A program made the translations under genes and the position numbers. Positions 1-9,691 of a DNA stretch of 64,000 nucleotides are shown piece after piece; the stretch's first letter is position 1; every line of letters begins with the position of its first letter. The DNA is from an uncultured Bacteroidota bacterium. GTDB lineage: Bacteria > Bacteroidota > Bacteroidia > AKYH767-A > OLB10. The notes beneath the pieces are model-generated. The model did not search any database, was not told the DNA's origin, and saw nothing but the letters and a program-made list of their open reading frames with translations. Where the stretch lies: positions 85,255 through 149,254 of the forward strand of contig CAIRUC010000068.1 in assembly GCA_903881665.1 (NCBI GenBank), given 5' to 3'.

Positions 1-775
1 AATGACCTGGCTTAAAGGGTTTATTACTTGCATTAAATTCAGCAGGCTTATTCTCTCCATTTGCATAAATACGGAACATACTAAAATCACAAGTATGACG
101 AGGCCACATCCAATTATCAGTTTCTCCACCAAATTTCCCGATATTTTCAGGAGGGGTGCCCACTAAACGAATATCGCGATATACCATGTAGTACATTGCG
201 AGGTAACGATTCCCTGAGAAGAAAGGAACAATATCTACTGCGTAGTTGTCTTTGTCGGCTCCTAATTCGTCTTTTAACTTTGAAGTCATCTTTGTTAAAC
301 GATCTGCCAATGCTTTTGAGCGTACTGCTTCTTCATCAGTAATATTGATGCTATCTAATACACGATCCGTAATATCTTCAACACGTGTTAACAATCCTAT
401 ATTGAAGTTTGCCTTACGTTCTTCACTTTTATTTTTAGCCCAAAATCCATTCGCAAGAATGTTATCTTCATTCGTACTTAATTCTTGAATTGAACCGTAA
501 CCACAGTGATGATTCGTTAAAAACAAACCTTGTTCACTAATAATTTCACCGGTACAGAACATACGGTTTTGTTTAGTCATCAAACGAACAACGGCATCTT
601 TTGCGCATTCTTTGTTTATGCTGTAAATGTCTTCTGCGGAAAGCTTTAATCCACGAGCCTGCATGTTATCCTGCAATTTTTGAATCAGGATTAAAGGCCA
701 CATGCCTTCATCGGCGCGTAACTGACCGAAAACGATAAGGAACCCGAGTACGAGTCCAAGTATTCTTTTCTTCAT
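1..775 (-). CDS. S46 family dipeptidyl-peptidase (DPP7/DPP11-like), C-terminus beyond the window
   Basis: Only the first 258 codons are visible; the frame is still open at base 1. A signal peptide (MKKRILGLVLGFLIVFG) leads into the family's N-terminal DEGMWPL motif. LTNHHCGY (residues 87-94) carries the catalytic His at about residue 90, and WMWPRHTCDFS carries the catalytic Asp at residue 230. The Ser nucleophile lies in the missing half. Family members are periplasmic or surface exopeptidases that release dipeptides from peptide N-termini and support growth on protein. Residue 229, just before the catalytic Asp, is Cys, where I recall Gly (HTGDF) as usual. The terminator at 867-896 separates it from the gene upstream, so it is probably transcribed alone; a promoter-like TTACTTTG lies about 20 bp before the ATG. 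DPP7 cannot be told from DPP11 because the specificity residue is not in the window. Confidence 0.9.
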   Translation of the reverse strand, partial: MKKRILGLVLGFLIVFGQLRADEGMWPLILIQKLQDNMQARGLKLSAEDIYSINKECAKDAVVRLMTKQNRMFCTGEIISEQGLFLTNHHCGYGSIQELSTNEDNILANGFWAKNKSEERKANFNIGLLTRVEDITDRVLDSINITDEEAVRSKALADRLTKMTSKLKDELGADKDNYAVDIVPFFSGNRYLAMYYMVYRDIRLVGTPPENIGKFGGETDNWMWPRHTCDFSMFRIYANGENKPAEFNASNKPFKPGH

Positions 776-866
776 GATATTTTAAATATGACTGCAAAGT
801 AAATAGAAAACCACCTTCTTTCCTATGCGATTGGTCGAGGATTCAAAGGTTTTGGTCTAAAAAAAA

Positions 867-896
867 GCCCGAAACCTCTTTTTCTGAGTTTCGGGC
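867..896 (-). terminator. Intrinsic terminator after the PNGase F-like gene
   Basis: A 9-bp stem (GCCCGAAAC / GTTTCGGGC) with a 12-nt loop is followed, read on the minus strand, by a run of eight T. It lies 22 bp past the stop codon of the 919-4356 gene. Confidence 0.85.
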
Positions 897-918
897 AGTT
901 TAAAGATTAAACCTTCTA

Positions 919-3900
919 TTACTTTTTAATGACGAGCTTTTTAGTAATTTTTTCGGCTCCTGATGTTAGAGATACAATATAAAATCCTGCGCTAAATTTC
1001 GACAAATCAATTTGCAGTGATCCAGCCGTTGTCATTGATGTATTTTTATCATAAATTTTTTCTCCTACCATATCGAATATTTCGATTGTTGCATCACTTC
1101 TTGATTTAAGATTATAATCGATGTTTACAAGTCCCTCAGAGGGATTTGGGAATACATTCAATTCATTTTTATCAGTCAGAATATAATCTTGTAACCCAAC
1201 AGTTGTTAAGCCAACAATAAACTGCTTATATACTTGTCCGCCGAAATCTGAGTTCCAACTGTAAATTGGTGTTCCGTTAACATCTTTAAATCGAATCAAT
1301 CCCGCACCTTGCGCAGTATTTGCCCACCACGATAAACCGTCTTCACCTAAGTCTAACAATTCGAATTTATAACAACCATCGGTAAGCGTTACAGTGTCAC
1401 GATATACTGTATTTGCGCTTAATCCATTTTTAGATAAAATAATATTCCCCGATCCGTCTTTTAACGTGTAGCTATTTTCGGAAGGCGCATTATTTGTTTG
1501 CAATTCGATTATGAATGAATTAGGCATCACTGAAGGATAGCTATATACAGATTTCATAGTATCGTTGTATGCATATTGATCGGTTGCTCCATTCGGAGTA
1601 CTGATGTATGCATAAAACTGTGTAGCTCCACCAATCCAATTATAATTTGGTAATGTTATGGTGGATGATTGCATAAATGCAAGACTGCCTGTCCAATTAT
1701 ATGTTGTAGGCGTACAACCTGTTAATCCATATGTAATTGTTGCGGAGGTCATAGTAGTAGCTCCTGTATTTTTAATTACGATAATCGGATTACCACAAAC
1801 GGCATTTTTTCTCGACCACATTTGATTATCAGAAGGAGCAATGATATCTTCTATAGCTGCATCATTTGTAAAATTCGCAGGACCATAACTTACCAACTGA
1901 TCTTCTATTTGGTAATAATCCCAACCTGTAGTATGATTATAAGCCTGCACATCATGATCTAGTGTAAAACTTGCACCAGGAGTTACCCAGTTACTAATTT
2001 CCCAATCATAAGTCCAAACCTCAGCTCCCGGACACCAATTAGATCGATCATACACCCAAGTACCTCCTTGAGGAAACAATGGATTGTAGTCACAATTATC
2101 CCTCCACACTTGTTTCGAATAACGGTTTACTCCGTTTACTTTATAGTAATGTGATTTAGGACAAAATTCAGCACAGTTAGAAGGAGTATCCATACCGTGT
2201 CCTGTTACACGTGATTTCCAACGCGCCATTGCTGCATTTGCGGGTATGCTTACCGTTAGTGCCTGTAAATGATTATCGATTGGATCAGCAGGAACGCCAT
2301 AATCGAAATTACCATTCCATAAATTCTGAAGACTGATGACTTTACGCGGTGGAGTTCCTTTGATCATTACAAATTTAAGATCGAGTAATTCTTGCCAATT
2401 ACCAGCAGATAAGTGAACACTATCGGCAAGTAAGGTTCTGTAATCACTAACATCGAAAGTCCAAGTCCATCCATTACCCAAAGAAAGTCCGTTACCATAC
2501 GGGGTGATATAGCGCGCCATTTCGTATCGAATTACTTGAGGTGCATACGTATAATAGTAATGCGTAGCCTGTATAAAATTACCATCAGGTGAAACTAAAC
2601 TTGAGTCGGTTGCTTGGCCTTGTGAATTAAAAACATAGTTAGAGTAATATAAAGGCCAAACGGTTAACGTATCAATAGGCGTTTGAGTTTGACTTAACGT
2701 ATCATATATTATTACTTGAACTGGAGGCATCGTAACAGAATCAACCACCAATGTTGAATCCATATAAGATGTATAAATTCCATTTTCAAAAATTACATTA
2801 GGCCGTAAAGTTGATTCAACATATCCGAAATTAACTTCAGAAGATGGCTTCAATGGATTATCAGCACCTAATTGAAAAGTCGCAGGCGCATGAGCGATAG
2901 GAGATCCATCAGCCGCAGTGATATAATTACCATCATTAAAATTATAGTATGCCACTAAATTATTGTAATAAGGATTAGAAGTATCTAATCTAAACTTCAT
3001 ATTATTTTGAATAGCTGCAGCGGGCAAGTCAATATTAAACACAGCAAAATCATCCATTCTTCCATCATACGAAAGTGATCCATTCCAATTACCTCTACCT
3101 ATTCTAAATTTAGAGATTCCCTGCATCGTTTTTGGTTTACCTGCAACATTAAAAAACAGCACACCATTAATATAAATTTTCATTGTATTGGTAATACAAT
3201 TTTTTGTAAACGTATAATAGTTCCATTGTCCTTTTATCTGCGCAGCTGATGCCGTTTTCGAGATTCGATCATACGCAGAACCAAGTGCGCCTGCATCCCA
3301 ATAAATTTTACTATCCGACCATGGTGCGTGTGCATTTAAAATACGATTTCCAGCCGAATCAACAGCTTCGAAAGTCGTTCCGTCCATTGGCTGATAAAGC
3401 GGATCACCGTACGACCAATAACAAACTGTAACAAAAGAATCAATAGCAGCGATTTCCGAATTAACGGGAACATCCACAAAAGAATTATAATGAAATGCAG
3501 CAACGCGATCGTTAGCCGCTGTAGTTACACCTGATTTAAAAGAAGTAGGTGTTGACTGAATAATATTATCGGCACCTGGCAATGAATTATCATATGTAAT
3601 TTCAATAATAATATTAGAAGTTCCATTCCAATTAAACGGAGTCGTTAGCTGAATTGAATTCCATCCTATAGAAGAGAAAGATGTATTCTTGGTATATACA
3701 GTTGTAAATCCACTTGAAACAGTAGTTGCTGCTGTTAAAGTATCTGCAGTTACCAATTTCATTTTTATTGCTAATTTATGCATAGCAGTTCCTGTACTTT
3801 GAAGATAAAAACGCAAGCCAGAAATATCACCTGCGCTCATACCCGCAGCCGTTAGTTCAGATGCTCTCCATAAATACTGCGACTTAGAAACAACATCCGA

Positions 3901-4356
3901 CGTGCCAAAAGGATGACTAGCTGTTGTTGCAGCATTTCCAACTTGATAAGTAGTTAGCGAAGTTGTAGACGAATGAACCAAGAAATGATCCCAATAACGA
4001 ATATAATTATACGCTGGATGAGTGATGTATTGATACGAAGGAAGGCTTGCACCGTTAAACGAATACAAATTTTGAGAGCACAAAGTACTATCGATAAGTC
4101 CTGTATTTTTATAGAGATAGGTATTCGTTAAATAATCCCACTCACCGCAATTCGGAAATTGATTTGGATTACATTTCAGCGTATATAACATCTGAATTTT
4201 TTCGAAACTCACGGTATCCGATGGAAATACAAACCAAGCATTTTGAGGGGAACCAAAAGTAAAGGTTTGAACCGTCACAGTATCTCCGTTCGTGGCCGAA
4301 GCTTTAAAGCTTAATGTCAATATTAATAACGTTAAGCCGAGTATAATTTTCTTCAT
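919..4356 (-). CDS. Secreted PNGase F-like protein with LamG-like insertion and T9SS type A sorting domain
   Basis: The start is set at 4356 because it opens on a clean signal peptide (MKKIILGLTLLILTLSF); an in-frame codon 45 bp upstream would put a hydrophilic stretch first. The 1145-residue protein begins with a PNGase F N-domain-like segment (FTFGSPQNAWFVFPSD, CGEWDYLT). A long insertion follows, including a concanavalin/LamG-like domain (IKGQWNYYTFTKN, MKIYINGVLFF, FRIGRGNWNG). The PNGase F fold then resumes (RYITPYG, GWTWTFDVSDYRTLL, AGNWQELLDLKFVMIKG) and ends in a Cys-rich C-domain (RVTGHGMDTPSNCAEFC, GGTWVYDRSNWCPG). The last 80 residues are a T9SS type A sorting domain (ELNVFPNPSEG, FSAGFYIVSL, TKKLVIKK), so the protein should be secreted or surface-bound. 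PNGase F removes N-glycans from asparagine; whether this one is active cannot be read here. Terminators flank it on both sides, suggesting a single-gene unit. Confidence 0.85.
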   Translation of the reverse strand: MKKIILGLTLLILTLSFKASATNGDTVTVQTFTFGSPQNAWFVFPSDTVSFEKIQMLYTLKCNPNQFPNCGEWDYLTNTYLYKNTGLIDSTLCSQNLYSFNGASLPSYQYITHPAYNYIRYWDHFLVHSSTTSLTTYQVGNAATTASHPFGTSDVVSKSQYLWRASELTAAGMSAGDISGLRFYLQSTGTAMHKLAIKMKLVTADTLTAATTVSSGFTTVYTKNTSFSSIGWNSIQLTTPFNWNGTSNIIIEITYDNSLPGADNIIQSTPTSFKSGVTTAANDRVAAFHYNSFVDVPVNSEIAAIDSFVTVCYWSYGDPLYQPMDGTTFEAVDSAGNRILNAHAPWSDSKIYWDAGALGSAYDRISKTASAAQIKGQWNYYTFTKNCITNTMKIYINGVLFFNVAGKPKTMQGISKFRIGRGNWNGSLSYDGRMDDFAVFNIDLPAAAIQNNMKFRLDTSNPYYNNLVAYYNFNDGNYITAADGSPIAHAPATFQLGADNPLKPSSEVNFGYVESTLRPNVIFENGIYTSYMDSTLVVDSVTMPPVQVIIYDTLSQTQTPIDTLTVWPLYYSNYVFNSQGQATDSSLVSPDGNFIQATHYYYTYAPQVIRYEMARYITPYGNGLSLGNGWTWTFDVSDYRTLLADSVHLSAGNWQELLDLKFVMIKGTPPRKVISLQNLWNGNFDYGVPADPIDNHLQALTVSIPANAAMARWKSRVTGHGMDTPSNCAEFCPKSHYYKVNGVNRYSKQVWRDNCDYNPLFPQGGTWVYDRSNWCPGAEVWTYDWEISNWVTPGASFTLDHDVQAYNHTTGWDYYQIEDQLVSYGPANFTNDAAIEDIIAPSDNQMWSRKNAVCGNPIIVIKNTGATTMTSATITYGLTGCTPTTYNWTGSLAFMQSSTITLPNYNWIGGATQFYAYISTPNGATDQYAYNDTMKSVYSYPSVMPNSFIIELQTNNAPSENSYTLKDGSGNIILSKNGLSANTVYRDTVTLTDGCYKFELLDLGEDGLSWWANTAQGAGLIRFKDVNGTPIYSWNSDFGGQVYKQFIVGLTTVGLQDYILTDKNELNVFPNPSEGLVNIDYNLKSRSDATIEIFDMVGEKIYDKNTSMTTAGSLQIDLSKFSAGFYIVSLTSGAEKITKKLVIKK

Positions 4357-4475
4357 GACTAAGTATAATGAATTTGGAAATAAAGATAAGAAATGAATCA
4401 ATAATGTATAATAAAAAAATAAAGTTTAATCACAATATTTATTTGGTATTTGAACTTGATTTTTAAACATAAAAA

Positions 4476-4503
4476 AAATCCCGATTCTTTCGAATCGGGA
4501 TTT
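4476..4503 (-). terminator. Intrinsic terminator after infB
   Basis: A 12-bp stem (AAATCCCGATTC and its complement) with a TTTC tetraloop is followed on the minus strand by a T tract. It lies 20 bp past the infB stop and closes the rimP-nusA-infB operon. Confidence 0.9.
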
Positions 4504-4522
4504 CTATTTTACAAAGTTACTC

Positions 4523-7500
4523 CTATGCCAATGTACGTTTCACCGCTACATTTTCGTAACCTTCAACAACGTCGCCTTCGCGAATATCGTTGAAGTTATT
4601 GATGTTCAACCCACATTCCATTCCTGCTTGAACATCTTTTGCATCATCTTTGAATCGTTTCAATGAAGACAACTCTCCGCTGTGAACCACAATACCATCG
4701 CGGATAATGCGAATCTTCGTGTTACGGCTAATTTTTCCTTCAAGCACCATACAACCCGCAATAGTTCCCACTTTCGGTATTTTGAATACCTCACGCACTT
4801 GAACGTTACAGATAATTTTCTCTTCAAATTCGGGAGCCAACATGCCTTCCATCGCAGCTTTCACTTCATTGATTGCATCGTAGATAATTGAATAAAGTCG
4901 GATATCGATTTGTTCGTTTTCAGCGAGCTTACGCGCACTTACTGAAGGACGCACCTGGAATCCGATAATGATGGCATTAGAAGCAGAAGCAAGATTTACA
5001 TCCGATTCGGAAATTTGTCCTACGCCTTTCATAATTACATTCACCTGAATCTCTTGGTTCGACAACTTCAATAATGAATCAGCCAAAGCTTCAACGGATC
5101 CATCAACGTCACCTTTCACAATTACGTTCAACTCCTTAAAGTTTCCGACTGCCAAACGGCGGCCGATTTCATCAAGTGTAATATGTTTATGGGTACGTAT
5201 TCCTTGCTCACGTTGTAATTGTAAACGCTTATTCGCAATTTCACGTGCTTCACGCTCATCTTCCATCACGTTAAATTGATCACCGGCTTGCGGAGCTCCG
5301 CTCATACCGAGAATCATAGCTGGTGCTGAGGGACCTGCTTCCATAATGCGAACACCACGTTCGTTAAACATTGCTTTAACACGTCCGCTGTAGCATCCTG
5401 CAAGTACAACATCCCCTATTTTCAACGTGCCGTTTTGCACAAGAATTGTTGTAACATATCCACGACCTTTATCGAGTGAGGATTCAATAACAGTTCCTTT
5501 TGCAAGGCGATCTGGATTCGCTTTCAGGTCGAGTAATTCAGCTTCTAATAAAACGCGATCTAATAATTTTTCTACGTTCAGTCCTTTTTTAGCTGAAATA
5601 TCCTGACTCTGATATTTACCACCCCAATCCTCCACGAGTAAATTCATAGCAGCAAGTTGCTCTTTAATTTTCTCGGGGTTTGCATCAGGTTTATCAATTT
5701 TATTAATTGCAAATACGATAGGTACACCCGCAGCTTGCGCGTGATTAATTGCTTCACGTGTTTGCGGCATCACACTATCATCAGCAGAAACTACGATGAT
5801 GGCAACGTCGGTAACTTTCGCACCACGTGCACGCATCGCGGTAAACGCTTCGTGTCCTGGAGTATCGAGGAAAGTAATTTTTCTTCCATCTTCCAACATT
5901 ACTTCATACGCTCCGATATGCTGCGTAATACCTCCGGCTTCACCGGCAATCACGTTAGCTTTACGAATATAATCGAGTAACGATGTTTTACCATGATCGA
6001 CGTGACCCATTACGGTAACAATCGGTGCACGAGCAGTTAGATCATTCGGATCATCTACATCATCAGAAATAGCTTCCTGTACATCGGCAGATACGAACTC
6101 AACTGTATGGCCAAATTCTTCTGCTACTACCGAAATAGTTTCTGCATCGAGACGCTGATTAATGGAAACGAACAATCCTAAACTCATACAAGTAGCGATG
6201 ATCTGATTCACCTGTACATTCATCATTTTCGCTAATTCATTTGCCGAAACGAACTCGGTAACCTTAATGATTTTCTCTGCCGATTGATCATCCATTTGCT
6301 CCTGGCGCTTCGCGTGAAGATCACGTTTCTCTTTACGGAACTTAGAAGCCTTCGACTTTCCTGTTCCGCTCAGACGAGCAAGAGTTGCTTTAATTTGATC
6401 TTGAATTTCCTTTTCGGTAGGTTCAACTTTAGGACCTTGATTAGGGCCACCCGGTCTACGATTACCTGGTCCTCCCGGACCGCGATTAGGTCCTCCCGGA
6501 CCACGATTTGGACCGCCTGTTCCTGGACCACGATTTGGGCCACCTGTTCCTGGGCCACGGTTTGGACCGCCTGCTCCTGGACCACGGTTTGGACCGCCTG
6601 TTCCTGGACCTCGGTTTGGACCGCCGGTTCCTGGACCTCGGTTAGGACCGCCGGTTCCTGGACCTCGGTTTGGGCCACCCTGTCCTTGACCTGGACCACG
6701 GTTTTGCCCACCTTGAGTATTTCCGCCTTGTGGATTTCCACCTGGCTTATCTTTACGTTTACGTTTGCGCTGACCTCCATCAAAATCAGAAGAAGAAGCC
6801 ACCGGCTTTTTCTTAGGAGGATCGACAGGCAATTGAATTTTACCTATAATATTAGGTCCACTTAATTTTTCAAAACGAATTCCGAAATGTTCAGGACCCG
6901 ATGGTGCTGTTGTTGCTGGCGGAGGAGGCGGAACATCATCACTCTTAGGCTTCTCAGCCATTGGAGTTACAGGCTTCTCAGCTTCTGAAGGCGTCTTTTC
7001 GTCCGACTTAGGAGCAGATACTTCAGCCACTGGTGCTGGCTTTACTTTAGGATTTTCCGCTTTTGCTTTAGGAGTGGCAATTTTTTCTGCAATTGGCTCA
7101 ATAGGAGCCGATTTAAGAACATCATCATCAGCCTTCTTTACTTTTGCAACCGGCTTTTTCGAAACAGGTATTTCCGCTACAGCAACTACCGGAGCAACCG
7201 GAGTTTCTGCGACTGGAGGTGCAGGAGTTTCTTCCTTCTTCTTACCTTTTTTCTTACCTGCATCAAGATCTATTTTTCCGATAATTTTCGGAGATTCAAT
7301 TCCAGCTTTCGCCTTAATCACCTCTGGTTCTTCCGGCTTCTCTTCTACTTTTTTTGTCTTTGCAGCTGGTTTTTTCTCCGCAGGTGCTGATGCTGACATT
7401 TTAATCTCATCGAGACTTTTCTTCAGTGAATCATCATTATCCTGATCGGCTTCCGCCTTTTTCACTTCCCCCTGACCCGGCTTCGCTTCAATAACGATAT

Positions 7501-7726
7501 TATCGCGCTTTAATTTCTCACGGGTTACTTCCTGAGCATCCAATTTCGCTAGACGATCTGGTTGATATTTATCTTGTAAAAGGGAATAGATTTCCTGCGA
7601 AACTCTAGCGTTCGGGTTGCTATCAACCTTCACACCTTTCGATTCGAGGAATTCTACCACGTGAGTAAGTCCCACGTTGAACTCTTTGGCTACCTTACTC
7701 AGGCGTATCGCTTTGTCTTCTGCCAT
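4523..7726 (-). CDS. infB: Translation initiation factor IF-2
   Basis: This GTPase places formyl-Met-tRNA on the small ribosomal subunit and promotes subunit joining. The 1067-residue protein begins with an IF2_N module ([12 protein letters not shown]) and continues through a roughly 450-residue low-complexity linker. The linker is first rich in Lys/Ala/Pro/Glu, then made of Gly-Pro-Asn-Arg tandem repeats (about residues 339-417). A second IF2_N-like module follows, then the G domain with G1 GHVDHGKT (about 572-579), G3 DTPGH and G4 NKID (about 674), and the beta-barrel domains that bind initiator tRNA. It is the last gene of a rimP-nusA-infB operon, 116 bp after nusA, and is closed by a terminator. 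It is longer than E. coli IF-2 (890 aa), mainly because of the linker. Confidence 0.98.
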   Translation of the reverse strand: MAEDKAIRLSKVAKEFNVGLTHVVEFLESKGVKVDSNPNARVSQEIYSLLQDKYQPDRLAKLDAQEVTREKLKRDNIVIEAKPGQGEVKKAEADQDNDDSLKKSLDEIKMSASAPAEKKPAAKTKKVEEKPEEPEVIKAKAGIESPKIIGKIDLDAGKKKGKKKEETPAPPVAETPVAPVVAVAEIPVSKKPVAKVKKADDDVLKSAPIEPIAEKIATPKAKAENPKVKPAPVAEVSAPKSDEKTPSEAEKPVTPMAEKPKSDDVPPPPPATTAPSGPEHFGIRFEKLSGPNIIGKIQLPVDPPKKKPVASSSDFDGGQRKRKRKDKPGGNPQGGNTQGGQNRGPGQGQGGPNRGPGTGGPNRGPGTGGPNRGPGTGGPNRGPGAGGPNRGPGTGGPNRGPGTGGPNRGPGGPNRGPGGPGNRRPGGPNQGPKVEPTEKEIQDQIKATLARLSGTGKSKASKFRKEKRDLHAKRQEQMDDQSAEKIIKVTEFVSANELAKMMNVQVNQIIATCMSLGLFVSINQRLDAETISVVAEEFGHTVEFVSADVQEAISDDVDDPNDLTARAPIVTVMGHVDHGKTSLLDYIRKANVIAGEAGGITQHIGAYEVMLEDGRKITFLDTPGHEAFTAMRARGAKVTDVAIIVVSADDSVMPQTREAINHAQAAGVPIVFAINKIDKPDANPEKIKEQLAAMNLLVEDWGGKYQSQDISAKKGLNVEKLLDRVLLEAELLDLKANPDRLAKGTVIESSLDKGRGYVTTILVQNGTLKIGDVVLAGCYSGRVKAMFNERGVRIMEAGPSAPAMILGMSGAPQAGDQFNVMEDEREAREIANKRLQLQREQGIRTHKHITLDEIGRRLAVGNFKELNVIVKGDVDGSVEALADSLLKLSNQEIQVNVIMKGVGQISESDVNLASASNAIIIGFQVRPSVSARKLAENEQIDIRLYSIIYDAINEVKAAMEGMLAPEFEEKIICNVQVREVFKIPKVGTIAGCMVLEGKISRNTKIRIIRDGIVVHSGELSSLKRFKDDAKDVQAGMECGLNINNFNDIREGDVVEGYENVAVKRTLA
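6476..6710 (-). repeat. 27-bp tandem repeats within infB (GPNRGPGTG units)
   Basis: About six consecutive 27-bp units encode the nonapeptide GPNRGPGTG, with one GAG variant, followed by shorter GGPNRGP units. The copies differ at synonymous positions (CGA/CGG for Arg, GGT/GGC for Gly), so the array is not a very recent expansion. The repeats sit in the linker before the G domain. Because the repeat length is a multiple of three, copy-number change would keep the frame. Confidence 0.9.
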
Positions 7727-7753
7727 TCGTGTTCTGTTCAGTTCTTTAATTTA

Positions 7754-7779
7754 GAGCGACTATTAAATTACAGTCGCTC
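7754..7779 (-). other. Hairpin in the nusA-infB intergenic gap
   Basis: A perfect 8-bp stem (GAGCGACT / AGTCGCTC) with a 10-nt loop lies in the 116-bp gap between nusA and infB. It has no T tract, so it is not a standard terminator. An RNA processing or stability element is possible, but this is inference. Confidence 0.45.
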
Positions 7780-7842
7780 GGGGTTGCCCGTATCTTTTAC
7801 ATCTTTCCGGAACGATGGGTATTCGCAATCAATAGAAAGTTA

Positions 7843-9078
7843 TTATTCGAATTCAGAACTTAAGATGCGCACCACCTCACGAATCGTTTCTTCTTCAAGA
7901 TCTGTACGGCTAACTAACTCTTCGACAGGAATTGCTAAAACACTCTTCGCGGTATCACAACCAATCGCTTTAAACTCATCAATAATCCATGAATCAATTT
8001 CATCGCTGAATTCTTCAAGATCAACATCCTCCTCTTCATCTTCGCTATCGCGATAAACATCAATTTCATAACCCGACAAACGCCCAGCTAATTTGATATT
8101 ATGACCGCCTTTACCGATTGCCAACGACACTTGATCTGGCTTCATGTAAACTGCAGCACGACGGTTTTCATCGTCGAGTTTAATAGAAGTAATTTTCGCC
8201 GGACTTAACGCACGGGTAATATATAATTGTATATTATTAGTATAATTAATCACGTCGATATTCTCGTTACGTAATTCGCGAACGATACCATGGATACGAG
8301 ATCCTTTCATCCCTACGCAAGCTCCTACTGGATCGATACGATCGTCGTAAGACTCAACGGCTACTTTAGCTCGCTCACCAGGTTCACGAACGATATTTTT
8401 GATCGTAATTAAACCATCGAACACCTCTGGAACTTCCTGCTCGAACAAACGTTCTAAGAATACAGGAGAAGTACGTGATAAAATAATTTTAGGATTACTA
8501 TTTACCATTTCTACACGAAGTATCACCGAACGAACAGCATCCCCTTTTTTGAAGAAATCAGCAGGAATCGTTTCGTTTTTCGGAAGAACTAATTCATTTC
8601 CTTCGTCGTCAAGAACGAGGATTTCCTTCTTCCAAATTTGATACACCTCACCGGTAAGAATTTCACCTACGCGATCTTTGTATTTACGATAGATGCCGTC
8701 TTTTTCTAATTCACTAATACGTGAAACTAGATTTTGACGCAAAGCCAAAACTGAACGACGACCAAAATCTTCAAGTTTAACAGACTCTGTTAAATCCTCT
8801 CCCACTTCGAAATCGGGTTCAATTTTTATTGCTTCTGAGTACGCAATTTGCGTAACTGCATCTTCCACCATACCGTCTTCAACAATAATGCGATTACGGT
8901 ATAATTCAAGGTCACCCTTGTCAATGTTGATAATCACGTCGAAGTTATCGGCAGTACCATAGCGCTTACGTAACATTCCACGAATCACATCTTCTAAGAT
9001 GCTCATCATTGTTGCGCGGTCAATGTTTTTTACCTCTTTAAACTCCGAGAAGGATTCTATCAATACGTGATGGTCCAT
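7843..9078 (-). CDS. nusA: Transcription termination/antitermination factor NusA
   Basis: NusA binds RNA polymerase and nascent RNA and modulates pausing, termination and antitermination. The 411-residue protein shows the N-terminal RNAP-binding domain (SFSEFKEVKNIDR, then ILEDVIRGMLRKRYG), an S1 domain (about 130-200, TGEVYQIWKKEILVLDDEG) and the KH1/KH2 pair (PVGACVGMKGSRIHGIVREL; VSLAIGKGGHNIKLAGRLSG). A short acidic stretch (EDEEEDVDLEEF) leads to one C-terminal helical repeat. It lacks the two long acidic repeats of E. coli NusA (495 aa), as is usual outside gammaproteobacteria. It starts 7 bp after the rimP stop, which argues for translation from one mRNA. Confidence 0.97.
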   Translation of the reverse strand: MDHHVLIESFSEFKEVKNIDRATMMSILEDVIRGMLRKRYGTADNFDVIINIDKGDLELYRNRIIVEDGMVEDAVTQIAYSEAIKIEPDFEVGEDLTESVKLEDFGRRSVLALRQNLVSRISELEKDGIYRKYKDRVGEILTGEVYQIWKKEILVLDDEGNELVLPKNETIPADFFKKGDAVRSVILRVEMVNSNPKIILSRTSPVFLERLFEQEVPEVFDGLITIKNIVREPGERAKVAVESYDDRIDPVGACVGMKGSRIHGIVRELRNENIDVINYTNNIQLYITRALSPAKITSIKLDDENRRAAVYMKPDQVSLAIGKGGHNIKLAGRLSGYEIDVYRDSEDEEEDVDLEEFSDEIDSWIIDEFKAIGCDTAKSVLAIPVEELVSRTDLEEETIREVVRILSSEFE

Positions 9079-9085
9079 TTCTACT

Positions 9086-9556
9086 CTATTTAAATTTGAA
9101 GTTAATTACAAGTTTTGCTTCGCGAATCTCTCCAAAAGTTAATTGGTGAGTAACCTCGCTGATTATTTTCTTTTTATTCTCTTTTCTAGATGTGATTTCT
9201 TTAAGCTGAATGCCGTTCTCATCGGCGCTTTCAAGAACTCCTTTTATTTCACGGTTTTCGGCAGTAATCACCTTAAACTCTCTTCCCAGGCGACGCAAGT
9301 ATTGCTGTGGCACCATTAAAGGGCTGTCCATACCTGGACTACCCACTTCCAACTCATGCGTTTCAAGGAAACCAGTAGGTTCCAACTGCTCGATTAGGAA
9401 GCGACTTAATGAAGTACACTCTTCCAACGTTATTCCTGCAGGCTTATCGATCGAAACACCTAATCTATTGACAGATAGTTTAATATCAACGAGAAACTGA
9501 TCGGTTCCCGCGATATGCTCATGAACAAACTCCTGTATTTTATTCTTATCAATCAT
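9086..9556 (-). CDS. rimP: Ribosome maturation factor RimP
   Basis: RimP assists maturation of the 30S subunit. The start is placed at the ATG at 9556 (MIDKNKIQEFV); a TTG four codons upstream is in frame but less likely. The 156-residue product has the RimP N-domain (ITLEECTSLSRFLIEQL, then LEVGSPGMDSPL, the family's conserved core) and a C-terminal SH3-like domain (FKVITAENREIKGVLES). It is the first gene of the rimP-nusA-infB operon, a conserved order in bacteria. Its leader contains the hairpin at 9569-9591, and a promoter box lies at 9612-9619. Confidence 0.95.
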   Translation of the reverse strand: MIDKNKIQEFVHEHIAGTDQFLVDIKLSVNRLGVSIDKPAGITLEECTSLSRFLIEQLEPTGFLETHELEVGSPGMDSPLMVPQQYLRRLGREFKVITAENREIKGVLESADENGIQLKEITSRKENKKKIISEVTHQLTFGEIREAKLVINFKFK

Positions 9557-9568
9557 AATTTTAAGCAA

Positions 9569-9591
9569 AGAGGGGACTGTTGGTCCCCTCT
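9569..9591 (-). promoter_or_regulatory. GC-rich hairpin in the rimP operon leader
   Basis: A perfect 9-bp stem (AGAGGGGAC / GTCCCCTCT) with a 5-nt loop ends 12 nt before the rimP ATG. If transcription starts near 9609, the hairpin occupies the middle of a leader of about 53 nt. It has no T tract on the minus strand, so it is more likely a translation or stability element than a terminator. A role in autoregulation is inference. Confidence 0.55.
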
Positions 9592-9611
9592 CGATCTTAG
9601 TATTCTCGTTG

Positions 9612-9619
9612 CAAATATA
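9612..9619 (-). promoter_or_regulatory. Bacteroidota -7 box of the rimP-nusA-infB operon
   Basis: TATATTTG matches the TAnnTTTG consensus exactly. The predicted start is near 9609, 53 nt before the rimP ATG. No TTG is seen at the ideal spacing. Confidence 0.55.
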
Positions 9620-9691
9620 CGTTTTTTTTTCTTCAATATTTAAAAGTATTAAATTATGATACTTATTAGCAACCTGTTTAGTGCATTACAG

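Noticed and set aside
6284..6865. Long open frame on the plus strand opposite infB
   Set aside because: It mirrors the Gly-Pro repeat and gives a low-complexity Trp/Thr/Ser-rich product; infB on the other strand is certain.
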